Shown one piece after another: positions 50,401 through 62,751 of a stretch of DNA of 64,000 bases (its first letter is position 1; each line of letters starts with the position of its first letter). The notes below the pieces were generated by a model, which was not told the origin of the DNA, ran no database searches, and worked only from the letters and a program-made list of their open reading frames with translations. The translations under genes were made by a program, and so were the position numbers. The DNA comes from Bathymodiolus brooksi (taxonomy: Eukaryota; Mollusca; Bivalvia; Mytilida; Modiolidae): positions 64,928,397 to 64,992,396 of the forward strand of contig OY804588.1 of assembly GCA_963680875.1 (NCBI GenBank), in the 5' to 3' direction.

Positions 50401-52173
50401 TTCTTTTTGGTCATTGTATTGCCTGTCATGTGATTTACCGTTCTGATTACCCCTTTGATATCTTCAAACCTTTCTTGTAGGTCATTGTATTGCCTGTCAT
50501 GTGATTTACAGTTCTGATTACCCCTTTGATATCTTCAAACTTTCCTTGTTGGTCATTGCATTGCCTGTCATGTGAGTTACCGTTCTGATTACCCCTTTGA
50601 TATCTTCAAACTTTTCTTGTTGGTCATTGTATTTCCTGTCTTGTGATATACCGTTCTGATTACCCCTTTGATATCTTCAAACTTTTCTTGTTGGTCATTG
50701 TATTGCCTGTCATGTGAGCTACCGTTCTGATTAACCCTTTGATATCTTCAAGCTTTTCTTGTTGGTCATTGTATTGCTTGTCATGTGATTTACAGTTCTG
50801 ATTACCCCTTTGAAATCTTCAAACCTTTCTTGTAGGTCATTGTATTGCCTGTCATGTGATTTACAGTTCTGATTACCCCTTTGATATCTTCAAACTTTCC
50901 TTGTTGGTCATTGCATTGCTTGTCATGTGATTTACCGTTCTGATTACCCCTTTGATATCTTCAAACTTTTCTTGTTTGTCATTGTATTGCAGGTCATGTG
51001 ATTTACCGTTCTGATTACCACTTTGATATCTTCAAACTTTTCTTGTTGGTCATTGTATTGCCTGTCATGTGATTTACCGTTCTGATTACCCCTTTGATAT
51101 CTTCAAACTTTTCTTGTTGGTCATTGTATTGCCTGTCATGTGATTTACAGTTCTGATTACCCCATTGATATCTTCAAACCTTTCTTGTAGGTCATTGTAT
51201 TGTCTGTCATGTGATTTACAGTTCTGATTACCCCTTTGATATCTTCAAACTTTCCTTGTTGGTCATTGCATTGCTTGTCATGTGATTTACCGTTCTGATT
51301 ACCCCTTTGATATCTTCAAACTTTTCTTGTTGGTCATTGTATTTCCTGTCATGTGATATACCGTTCTGATTACGCCTTTGATATCTTCAAACTTTTCTTG
51401 TTGGTCATTGTATTTCTTGTCATGTGATTTACCGTTCTGATTACCCCTTTGATATCTTCAAGCTTTTCTAGTTGGTCATTGTATTGCCTGTCATGTGATT
51501 TACCGTTCTGATTACCCCTTTGATATCTTCAAACTTTTCTTGTTGGTCATTGTATTGCCTGTCATGTGAGTTACCGTTCTAATTACCCCTTTGATATCTT
51601 CAAACTTTTCTTGTTGGTCATTGTATTTCCTGTCATGTGATATACCATTCTGATTACCCCTTTGATATCTTCAAACTTTCCTTGTTGGTCATTGTATTTC
51701 CTGTCATGTGATTTACCGTTCTGTTTACCCCTTTGATATCTTCAAACTTTTCTTGTTGGTCATTGTATTGCTTGTCATGTGATTTACCGTTCTGATTACC
51801 CCTTTGATATCTTCAAACCTTTCTTGTAGGTCATTGTATTGCCTGTCATGAGATTTACAGTTCTGATTACCCCTTTGATATCTTCAAACTTTTCTTGTTG
51901 GTCATTGTATTGCCTGTCATGTGAGTTACCGTTCTGATTAACCCTTTGATATCTTCAAGCTTTTCTTGTTGGTCATTGTATTGCCTGTCATGTGATTTAC
52001 AGTTCTGATTACCCCTTTGATATCTTCAAACCTTTCTTGTTGGTCATTGTATTGCCTGTCATGTGATTTACCGTTCTGATTACCACTTTGATATCTTCAA
52101 ACTTTCCTTGTTGGTCATTGCATTGCTTGTCATGTGATTTACCGTTCTGATTACCCCTTTGATATCTTCAAAC

Positions 52174-52243
52174 TTTTCTTGTTGGTCATTGTATTTCCTG
52201 TCATGTGATATACCGTTCTGATTACCCTTTGATATCTTCAAAC
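52174..52243 (+). repeat. 70-bp monomer with a private deletion; source of a chance 64-codon open frame
   Basis: It reads GATTACCCTTTGATATC, one base short of the expected GATTACGCCTTTG or GATTACCCCTTTG. The paralogous monomer near 34114 has GATTACGCC. Because 71 is not a multiple of three, a minus-strand frame normally meets a stop after two monomers. The deletion realigns the two open frames across a third monomer, giving a 64-codon frame at 52080-52274. There is no protein family likeness and no sign of selection. Confidence 0.93.
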
Positions 52244-55200
52244 TTTTCTTGTTGGTCATTGTATTTCTTGTCATGTGATTTACCGTTCTGATTACCCCTT
52301 TGATATCTTCAAGCTTTTCTTGTTGGTCATTGTATTGCCTGTCATGTGATTTACCGTTCTGATTACCACTTTGATATCTTCAAACTTTTCTTGTTGGTCA
52401 TTGTATTGCCTGTCATGTGAGTTACCGTTCTAATTACCCCTTTGATATCTTCAAACTTTTCTTGTTGGTCATTGTATTTCCTGTCATGTGATATACCATT
52501 CTGATTACCCCTTTGATATCTTCAAACTTTCCTTGTTGGTCATTGTATTTCCTGTCATGTGATTTACCGTTCTGTTTACCCCTTTGATATCTTCAAACTT
52601 TTCTTGTTGGTCATTGTATTGCTTGTCATGTGATTTACCGTTCTGATTACCCCTTTGATATCTTCAAACCTTTCTTGTAGGTCATTGTATTGCCTGTCAT
52701 GTGATTTACAGTTCTGATTACCCCTTTGATATCTTCAAACTTTTTTTGTTGGTCATTGTATTGCCTGTCATGTGAGTTACCGTTCTGATTAACCCTTTGA
52801 TATCTTCAAGCTTTTCTTGTTGGTCATTGTATTGCCTGTCATGTGATTTACAGTTCTGATTACCCCTTTGATATCTTCAAACCTTTCTTGTTGGTCATTG
52901 TATTGCCTGTCATGTGATTTACCGTTCTGATTACCACTTTGATATCTTCAAGCTTTTCTTGTTGGTCATTGTATTGCCTCTCATGTGATTTACCGTTCTG
53001 ATTACCCCTTTGATATCTTCAAACTTTTCTTGTTGGTCATTGTATTGCTTGTCATGTGATTTACCGTTCTGATTACCCCTTTGATATCTTCAAACTTTTC
53101 TTGTTGGTCATTGTATTGCCTGTCATGTGATTTACAGTTCTGATTACCCCATTGATATCTTCAAACCTTTCTTGTAGGTCATTGTATTGCCTGTCATGTG
53201 ATTTACAGTTCTGATTACCCCTTTGATATCTTCAAACTTTCCTTGTTGGTCATTGCATTGCTTGTCATGTGATTTACCGTTCTGATTACCCCTTTGATAT
53301 TTTCAAACTTTTCTTGTTGGTCATTGTATTGCCTGTCATGTGAGTTACCGTTCTGATTAACCCTTTGATATCTTCTAGCTTTTCTTGTTGGTCATTGTAT
53401 TGCCTGTCATGTGATTTACAGTTCTGATTACCCCTTTGATATCTTCAAATCTTTCTTGTAGGTCATTGTATTGCCTGTCATGTGATTTACAGTTCTGATT
53501 ACCCCTTTGATATCTTCAAACTTTCCTTGTTGGTCATTGCATTGCTTGTCATGTGATTTACCGTTCTGATTACCCCTTTGATATCTTCAAACTTTTCTTG
53601 TTGGTCATTGTATTGCCTGTCATGTGATTTACCGTTCTGATTACCACTTTGATATCTTCAAACTTTTCTTGTTGGTCATTGTATTTCCTGTCATGTGATT
53701 TACCGTTCTGATTACCCCTTTGATATCTTCAAACTTTTCTTGTTGGTCATTGTATTTCCTGTCATGTGATTTACCGTTCTGATTACCCCTTTGATATCTT
53801 CAAACTTTTCTTTTTGGTCATTGTATTGCCTGTCATGTGATTTACCGTTCTGATTACCCCTTTGATATCTTCAAACCTTTCTTGTAGGTCATTGTATTGC
53901 CTGTCATGTGATTTACAGTTCTGATTACCCCTTTGATATCTTCAAACTTTCCTTGTTGGTCATTGCATTGCCTGTCATGTGAGTTACCGTTCTGATTACC
54001 CCTTTGATATCTTCAAACTTTTCTTGTTGGTCATTGTATTTCCTGTCTTGTGATATACCGTTCTGATTACCCCTTTGATATCTTCAAACTTTTCTTGTTG
54101 GTCATTGTATTGCCTGTCATGTGAGTTACCGTTCTGATTAACCCTTTGATATCTTCAAGCTTTTCTTGTTGGTCATTGTATTGCTTGTCATGTGATTTAC
54201 AGTTCTGATTACCCCTTTGAAATCTTCAAACCTTTCTTGTAGGTCATTGTATTGCCTGTCATGTGATTTACAGTTCTGATTACCCCTTTGATATCTTCAA
54301 ACTTTCCTTGTTGGTCATTGCATTGCTTGTCATGTGATTTACCGCTCTGATTACCCCTTTGATATCTTCAAACTTTTCTTGTTTGTCATTGTATTGCAGG
54401 TCATGTGATTTACCGTTCTGATTACCACTTTGATATCTTCAAACTTTTCTTGTTGGTCATTGTATTGCCTGTCATGTGATTTACCGTTCTGATTACCCCT
54501 TTGATATCTTCAAACTTTTCTTGTTGGTCATTGTATTGCCTGTCATGTGATTTACAGTTCTGATTACCCCATTGATATCTTCAAACCTTTCTTGTAGGTC
54601 ATTGTATTGCCTGTCATGTGATTTACAGTTCTGATTACCCCTTTGATATCTTCAAACTTTCCTTGTTGGTCATTGCATTGCTTGTCATGTGATTTACCGT
54701 TCTGATTACCCCTTTGATATCTTCAAACTTTTCTTGTTGGTCATTGTATTTCCTGTCATGTGATATACCGTTCTGATTACGCCTTTGATATCTTCAAACT
54801 TTTCTTGTTGGTCATTGTATTTCTTGTCATGTGATTTACTGTTCTGATTACCCCTTTGATATCTTCAAGCTTTTCTTGTTGGTCATTGTATTGCCTGTCA
54901 TGTGATTTACCGTTCTGATTACCACTTTGATATCTTCAAACTTTTCTTGTTGGTCATTGTATTGCCTGTCATGTGAGTTACCGTTCTAATTACCCCTTTG
55001 ATATCTTCAAACTTTTCTTGTTGGTCATTGTATTTCCTGTCATGTGATATACCATTCTGATTACCCCTTTGATATCTTCAAACTTTCCTTGTTGGTCATT
55101 GTATTTCCTGTCATGTGATTTACCGTTCTGTTTACCCCTTTGATATCTTCAAACTTTTCTTGTTGGTCATTGTATTGCTTGTCATGTGATTTACCGCTCT

Positions 55201-58200
55201 GATTACCCCTTTGATATCTTCAAACCTTTCTTGTAGGTCATTGTATTGCCTGTCATGAGATTTACAGTTCTGATTACCCCTTTGATATCTTCAAACTTTT
55301 CTTGTTGGTCATTGTATTGCCTGTCATGTGAGTTACCGTTCTGATTAACCCTTTGATATCTTCAAGCTTTTCTTGTTGGTCATTGTATTGCCTGTCATGT
55401 GATTTACAGTTCTGATTACCCCTTTGATATCTTCAAACCTTTCTTGTTGGTCATTGTATTGCCTGTCATGTGATTTACCGTTCTGATTACCACTTTGATA
55501 TCTTCAAACTTTCCTTGTTGGTCATTGCATTGCTTGTCATGTGATTTACCGTTCTGATTACCCCTTTGATATCTTCAAACTTTTCTTGTTGGTCATTGTA
55601 TTTCCTGTCATGTGATATACCGTTCTGATTACGCCTTTGATATCTTCAAACTTTTCTTGTTGGTCATTGTATTTCTTGTCATGTGATTTACCGTTCTGAT
55701 TACCCCTTTGATATCTTCAAGCTTTTCTTGTTGGTCATTGTATTGCCTGTCATGTGATTTACCGTTCTGATTACCACTTTGATATCTTCAAACTTTTCTT
55801 GTTGGTCATTGTATTGCCTGTCATGTGAGTTACCGTTCTAATTACCCCTTTGATATCTTCAAACTTTTCTTGTTGGTCATTGTATTTCCTGTCATGTGAT
55901 ATACCATTCTGATTACCCCTTTGATATCTTCAAACTTTCCTTGTTGGTCATTGTATTTCCTGTCATGTGATTTACCGTTCTGTTTACCCCTTTGATATCT
56001 TCAAACTTTTCTTGTTGGTCATTGTATTGCTTGTCATGTGATTTACCGTTCTGATTACCCCTTTGATATCTTCAAACCTTTCTTGTAGGTCATTGTATTG
56101 CCTGTCATGTGATTTACAGTTCTGATTACCCCTTTGATATCTTCAAACTTTTCTTGTTGGTCATTGTATTGCCTGTCATGTGAGTTACCGTTCTGATTAA
56201 CCCTTTGATATCTTCAAGCTTTTCTTGTTGGTCATTGTATTGCCTGTCATGTGATTTACAGTTCTGATTACCCCTTTGATATCTTCAAACCTTTCTTGTT
56301 GGTCATTGTATTGCCTGTCATGTGATTTACCGTTCTGATTACCACTTTGATATCTTCAAACTTTTCTTGTTGGTCATTGTATTGCCTCTCATGTGATTTA
56401 CCGTTCTGATTACCCCTTTGATATCTTCAAACTTTTCTTGTTGGTCATTGTATTGCCTGTCATGTGATTTACAGTTCTGATTACCCCTTTGATATCTTCA
56501 AACCTTTCTTGTTGGTCATTGTATTGCCTGTCATGTGATTTACCGTTCTGATTACCACTTTGATATCTTCAAACTTTTCTTGTTGGTCATTGTATTGCCT
56601 CTCATGTGATTTACCGTTCTGATTACCCCTTTGATATCTTCAAACTTTTCTTGTTGGTCATTGTATTGCTTGTCATGTGATTTACCGTTCTGATTACCCC
56701 TTTGATATCTTCAAACTTTTCTTGTTGGTCATTGTATTGCCTGTCATGTGAGTTACAGTTCTGATTACCCCATTGATATCTTCAAACCTTTCTTGTAGGT
56801 CATTGTATTGCCTGTCATGTGATTTACAGTTCTGATTACCCCTTTGATATCTTCAAACTTTCCTTGTTGGTCATTGCATTGCTTGTCATGTGATTTACCG
56901 TTCTGATTACCCCTTTGATATTTTCAAACTTTTCTTGTTGGTCATTGTATTGCCTGTCATGTGAGCTACCGTTCTGATTAACCCTTTGATATCTTCTAGC
57001 TTTTCTTGTTGGTCATTGTATTGCCTGTCATGTGATTTACAGTTCTGATTACCCCTTTGATATCTTCAAATCTTTCTTGTAGGTCATTGTATTGCCTGTC
57101 ATGTGATTTACAGTTCTGATTACCCCTTTGATATCTTCAAACTTTCCTTGTTGGTCATTGCATTGCTTGTCATGTGATTTACCGTTCTGATTACCCCTTT
57201 GATATCTTCAAACTTTTCTTGTTGGTCATTGTATTGCCTGTCATGTGATTTACCGTTCTGATTACCACTTTGATATCTTCAAACTCTTCTTGTTGGTCAT
57301 TGTATTGCCTGTCATGTGATTTACCGTTCTGATTACCACTTTGATATCTTCAAACTTTTCTTGTTGGTCATTGTATTTCCTGTCATGTGATATACCTTTC
57401 TGATTACGCCTTTGATATCTTCAAACTTTTCTTGTTGGTCATTGTATTTCTTGTCATGTGAGTTACCGTTCTAATTACCCCTTTGATATCTTCAAACTTT
57501 TCTTGTTGGTCATTGTATTTCCTGTCATGTGATATACCATTCTGATTACCCCTTTGATATCTTCAAACTTTCCTTGTTGGTCATTGTATTTCCTGTCATG
57601 TGATTTACCGTTCTGTTTACCCCTTTGATATCTTCAAACTTTTCTTGTTGGTCATTGTATTGCTTGTCATGTGATTTACCGTTCTGATTACCCCTTTGAT
57701 ATCTTCAAACCTTTCTTGTAGGTCATTGTATTGCCTGTCATGTGATTTACAGTTCTGATTACCCCTTTGATATCTTCAAACTTTTCTTGTTGGTCATTGT
57801 ATTGCCTGTCATGTGAGTTACCGTTCTGATTAACCCTTTGATATCTTCAAGCTTTTCTTGTTGGTCATTGTATTGCCTGTCATGTGATTTACAGTTCTGA
57901 TTACCCCTTTGATATCTTCAAACCTTTCTTGTTGGTCATTGTATTGCCTGTCATGTGATTTACCGTTCTGATTACCACTTTGATATCTTCAAACTTTTCT
58001 TGTTGGTCATTGTATTGCCTCTCATGTGATTTACCGTTCTGATTACCCCTTTGATATCTTCAAACTTTTCTTGTTGGTCATTGTATTGCCTGTCATGTGA
58101 TTTACCGTTCTGATTACCCCTTTGATATCTTCAAACTTTTCTTGTTGGTCATTGTATTTCCTGTCATGTGATTTACCGTTCTGATTACCCCTTTGATATC

Positions 58201-58988
58201 TTCAAACTTTTCTTGTTGGTCATTGTATTTCCTGTCATGTGATTTACCGTTCTGATTACCCCTTTGATATCTTCAAACGTTTCTTTTTGGTCATTGTATT
58301 GCCTGTCATGTGATTTACCGTTCTGATTACCCCTTTGATATCTTCAAACCTTTCTTGTAGGTCATTGTATTGCCTGTCATGTGATTTACAGTTCTGATTA
58401 CCCCTTTGATATCTTCAAACTTTCCTTGTTGGTCATTGCATTGCCTGTCATGTGAGTTACCGTTCTGATTACCCCTTTGATATCTTCAAACTTTTCTTGT
58501 TGGTCATTGTATTTCCTGTCTTGTGATATACCGTTCTGATTACCCCTTTGATATCTTCAAACTTTTCTTGTTGGTCATTGTATTGCCTGTCATGTGAGTT
58601 ACCGTTCTGATTAACCCTTTGATATCTTCAAGCTTTTCTTGTTGGTCATTGTATTGCTTGTCATGTGATTTACAGTTCTGATTACCCCTTTGAAATCTTC
58701 AAACCTTTCTTGTAGGTCATTGTATTGCCTGTCATGTGATTTACAGTTCTGATTACCCCTTTGATATCTTCAAACTTTCCTTGTTGGTCATTGCATTGCT
58801 TGTCATGTGATTTACAGTTCTGATTACCCCTTTGATATCTTCAAACTTTTCTTGTTTGTCATTGTATTGCAGGTCATGTGATTTACCGTTCTGATTACCA
58901 CTTTGATATCTTCAAACTTTTCTTGTTGGTCATTGTATTGCCTGTCATGTGATTTACCGTTCTGATTACCCCTTTGATATCTTCAAAC

Positions 58989-61900
58989 TTTTCTTGTTGG
59001 TCATCGTATTGCCTGTCATGTGATTTACAGTTCTGATTACCCCTTTGATATCTTCAAACTTTTCTTGTTGGTCATTGTATTGCCTGTCATGTGATTTACC
59101 GTTCTGATTACCCCTTTGATATCTTCAAACTTTTCTTGTTGGTCATTGTATTTCCTGTCATGTGATTTACCGTTCTGATTACCCCTTTGATATCTTCAAA
59201 CTTTTCTTGTTGGTCATTGTATTTCCTGTCATGTGATTTACCGTTCTGATTACCCCTTTGATATCTTCAAACTTTTCTTTTTGGTCATTGTATTGCCTGT
59301 CATGTGATTTACCGTTCTGATTACCCCTTTGATATCTTCAAACTTTTCTTGTAGGTCATTGTATTGCCTGTCATGTGATTTACAGTTCTGATTACCCCTT
59401 TGATATCTTCAAACTTTCCTTGTTGGTCATTGCATTGCCTGTCATGTGAGTTACCGTTCTGATTACCCCTTTGATATCTTCAAACTTTTCTTGTTGGTCA
59501 TTGTATTTCCTGTCTTGTGATATACCGTTCTGATTACCCCTTTGATATCTTCAAACTTTTCTTGTTGGTCATTGTATTGCCTGTCATGTGAGTTACCGTT
59601 CTGATTAACCCTTTGATATCTTCAAGCTTTTCTTGTTGGTCATTGTATTGCTTGTCATGTGATTTACAGTTCTGATTACCCCTTTGAAATCTTCAAACCT
59701 TTCTTGTAGGTCATTGTATTGCCTGTCATGTGATTTACAGTTCTGATTACCCCTTTGATATCTTCAAACTTTCCTTGTTGATCATTGCATTGCTTGTCAT
59801 GTGATTTACCGTTCTGATTACCCCTTTGATATCTTCAAACTTTTCTTGTTTGTCATTGTATTGCAGGTCATGTGATTTACCGTTCTGATTACCACTTTGA
59901 TATCTTCAAACTTTTCTTGTTGGTCATTGTATTGCCTGTCATGTGATTTACCGTTCTGATTACCCCTTTGATATCTTCAAACTTTTCTTGTTGGTCATTG
60001 TATTGCCTGTCATGTGATTTACAGTTCTGATTACCCCATTGATATCTTCAAACCTTTCTTGTAGGTCATTGTATTGCCTGTCATGTGATTTACAGTTCTG
60101 ATTACCCCTTTGATATCTTCAAACTTTCCTTGTTGGTCATTGCATTGCTTGTCATGTGATTTACCGTTCTGATTACCCCTTTGATATCTTCAAACTTTTC
60201 TTGTTGGTCATTGTATTTCCTGTCATGTGATATACTGTTCTGATTACGCCTTTGATATCTTCAAACTTTTCTTGTTGGTCATTGTATTTCTTGTCATGTG
60301 ATTTACCGTTCTGATTACCCCTTTGATATCTTCAAGCTTTTCTTGTTGGTCATTGTATTGCCTGTCATGTGAGTTACCGTTCTAATTACCCCTTTGATAT
60401 CTTCAAACTTTTCTTGTTGGTCATTGTATTTCCTGTCATGTGATATACCATTCTGATTACCCCTTTGATATCTTCAAACTTTCCTTGTTGGTCATTGTAT
60501 TTCCTGTCATGTGATTTACCGTTCTGTTTACCCCTTTGATATCTTCAAACTTTTCTTGTTGGTCATTGTATTGCTTGTCATGTGATTTACCGTTCTGATT
60601 ACCCCTTTGATATCTTCAAACCTTTCTTGTAGGTCATTGTATTGCCTGTCATGAGATTTACAGTTCTGATTACCCCTTTGATATCTTCAAACTTTTCTTG
60701 TTGGTCATTGTATTGCCTGTCATGTGAGTTACCGTTCTGATTAACCCTTTGATATCTTCAAGCTTTTCTTGTTGGTCATTGTATTGCCTGTCATGTGATT
60801 TACAGTTCTGATTACCCCTTTGATATCTTCAAACCTTTCTTGTTGGTCATTGTATTGCCTGTCATGTGATTTACCGTTCTGATTACCACTTTGATATCTT
60901 CAAACTTTCCTTGTTGGTCATTGCATTGCTTGTCATGTGATTTACCGTTCTGATTACCCCTTTGATATCTTCAAACTTTTATTGTTGGTCATTGTATTTC
61001 CTGTCATGTGATATACCGTTCTGATTACGCCTTTGATATCTTCAAACTTTTCTTGTTGGTCATTGTATTTCTTGTCATGTGATTTACCGTTCTGATTACC
61101 CCTTTGATATCTTCAAGCTTTTCTTGTTGGTCATTGTATTGCCTGTCATGTGATTTACCGTTCTGATTACCACTTTGATATCTTCAAACTTTTCTTGTTG
61201 GTCATTGTATTGCCTGTCATGTGAGTTACCGTTCTAATTACCCCTTTGATATCTTCAAACTTTTCTTGTTGGTCATTGTATTTCCTGTCATGTGATATAC
61301 CATTCTGATTACCCCTTTGATATCTTCAAACTTTCCTTGTTGGTCATTGTATTTCCTGTCATGTGATTTACCGTTCTGTTTACCCCTTTGATATCTTCAA
61401 ACTTTTCTTGTTGGTCATTGTATTGCTTGTCATGTGATTTACCGTTCTGATTACCCCTTTGATATCTTCAAACCTTTCTTGTAGGTCATTGTATTGCCTG
61501 TCATGTGATTTACAGTTCTGATTACCCCTTTGATATCTTCAAACTTTTCTTGTTGGTCATTGTATTGCCTGTCATGTGAGTTACCGTTCTGATTAACCCT
61601 TTGATATCTTCAAGCTTTTCTTGTTGGTCATTGTATTGCCTGTCATGTGATTTACAGTTCTGATTACCCCTTTGATATCTTCAAACCTTTCTTGTTGGTC
61701 ATTGTATTGCCTGTCATGTGATTTACCGTTCTGATTACCACTTTGATATCTTCAAACTTTTCTTGTTGGTCATTGTATTGCCTCTCATGTGATTTACCGT
61801 TCTGATTACCCCTTTGATATCTTCAAACTTTTCTTGTTGGTCATTGTATTGCTTGTCATGTGATTTACCGTTCTGATTACCCCTTTGATATCTTCAAACT

Positions 61901-62751
61901 TTTCTTGTTGGTCATTGTATTTCCTGTCATGTGATTTACCGTTCTGATTACCCCTTAGATATCTTCAAACTTTTCTTGTTGGTCATTGTATTTCCTGTCA
62001 TGTGATTTACCGTTCTGATTACCCCTTTGATATCTTCAAACTTTTCTTTTTGGTCATTGTATTGCCTGTCATGTGATTTACCGTTCTGATTACCCCTTTG
62101 ATATCTTCAAACCTTTCTTGTAGGTCATTGTATTGCCTGTCATGTGATTTACAGTTCTGATTACCCCTTTGATATCTTCAAACTTTCCTTGTTGGTCATT
62201 GCATTGCCTGTCATGTGAGTTACCGTTCTGATTACCCCTTTGATATCTTCAAACTTTTCTTGTTGGTCATTGTATTTCCTGTCTTGTGATATACCGTTCT
62301 GATTACCCCTTTGATATCTTCAAACTTTTCTTGTTGGTCATTGTATTGCCTGTCATGTGAGTTACCGTTCTGATTAACCCTTTGATATCTTCAAGCTTTT
62401 CTTGTTGGTCATTGTATTGCTTGTCATGTGATTTACAGTTCTGATTACCCCTTTGAAATCTTCAAACCTTTCTTGTAGGTCATTGTATTGCCTGTCATGT
62501 GATTTACAGTTCTGATTACCCCTTTGATATCTTCAAACTTTCCTTGTTGGTCATTGCATTGCTTGTCATGTGATTTACCGTTCTGATTACCCCTTTGATA
62601 TCTTCAAACTTTTCTTGTTTGTCATTGTATTGCAGGTCATGTGATTTACCGTTCTGATTACCACTTTGATATCTTCAAACTTTTCTTGTTGGTCATTGTA
62701 TTGCCTGTCATGTGATTTACCGTTCTGATTACCCCTTTGATTTCTTCAAAC
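58989..62751 (+). repeat. Block E3 (53 monomers), third partial copy of the right-hand family
   Basis: It first follows the sequence starting at 50115 at an offset of 8874 (GCAGGTC 50990 to 59864), then 8803 (CATGAGA 51850 to 60653). Near its end it follows 54.0-54.4 kb at 8236 (GTCTTG 54045 to 62281, GCAGGTC 54397 to 62633). Private changes include GGTCATCG (about 59002), GTTGATCATTG (about 59780), TATACTGTTC (about 60234), TTTTATTGTTGG (about 60979) and CCCCTTAGATATC (about 61954). Confidence 0.75.

Larger units (their letters stand above)
45500..58988 (+). repeat. Superblock E2 (190 monomers, 13,489 bp), paralogue of E1
   Basis: Rare shared changes tie it to E1 at whole-monomer offsets. 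CCGTTTTG 27931 to 45610 is offset 17679; GATAACTT 29583 to 47546 and GGTAATTG 31452 to 49415 are offset 17963. TGTCTGTC 33096 to 51201 and TTCTAGTTGG 33363 to 51468 are offset 18105. GCTCTG 37589 to 54344 is offset 16755; ACTCTT 40315 to 57283 is offset 16968. The offset steps are gains or losses of whole monomers, apart from one base lost at 52174-52243. E2 is shorter because it has one 49-monomer copy and lacks about 19 monomers present near 34.4-36.3 kb. Confidence 0.78.

Noticed and set aside
52080..52274. 64-codon minus-strand open reading frame as a protein-coding gene
   Set aside because: It lies wholly in satellite monomers and exists only because one monomer lost a base. Its residues are simply the satellite read in two frames, with no domain, no regulatory context and no matching frame in the paralogous copy.
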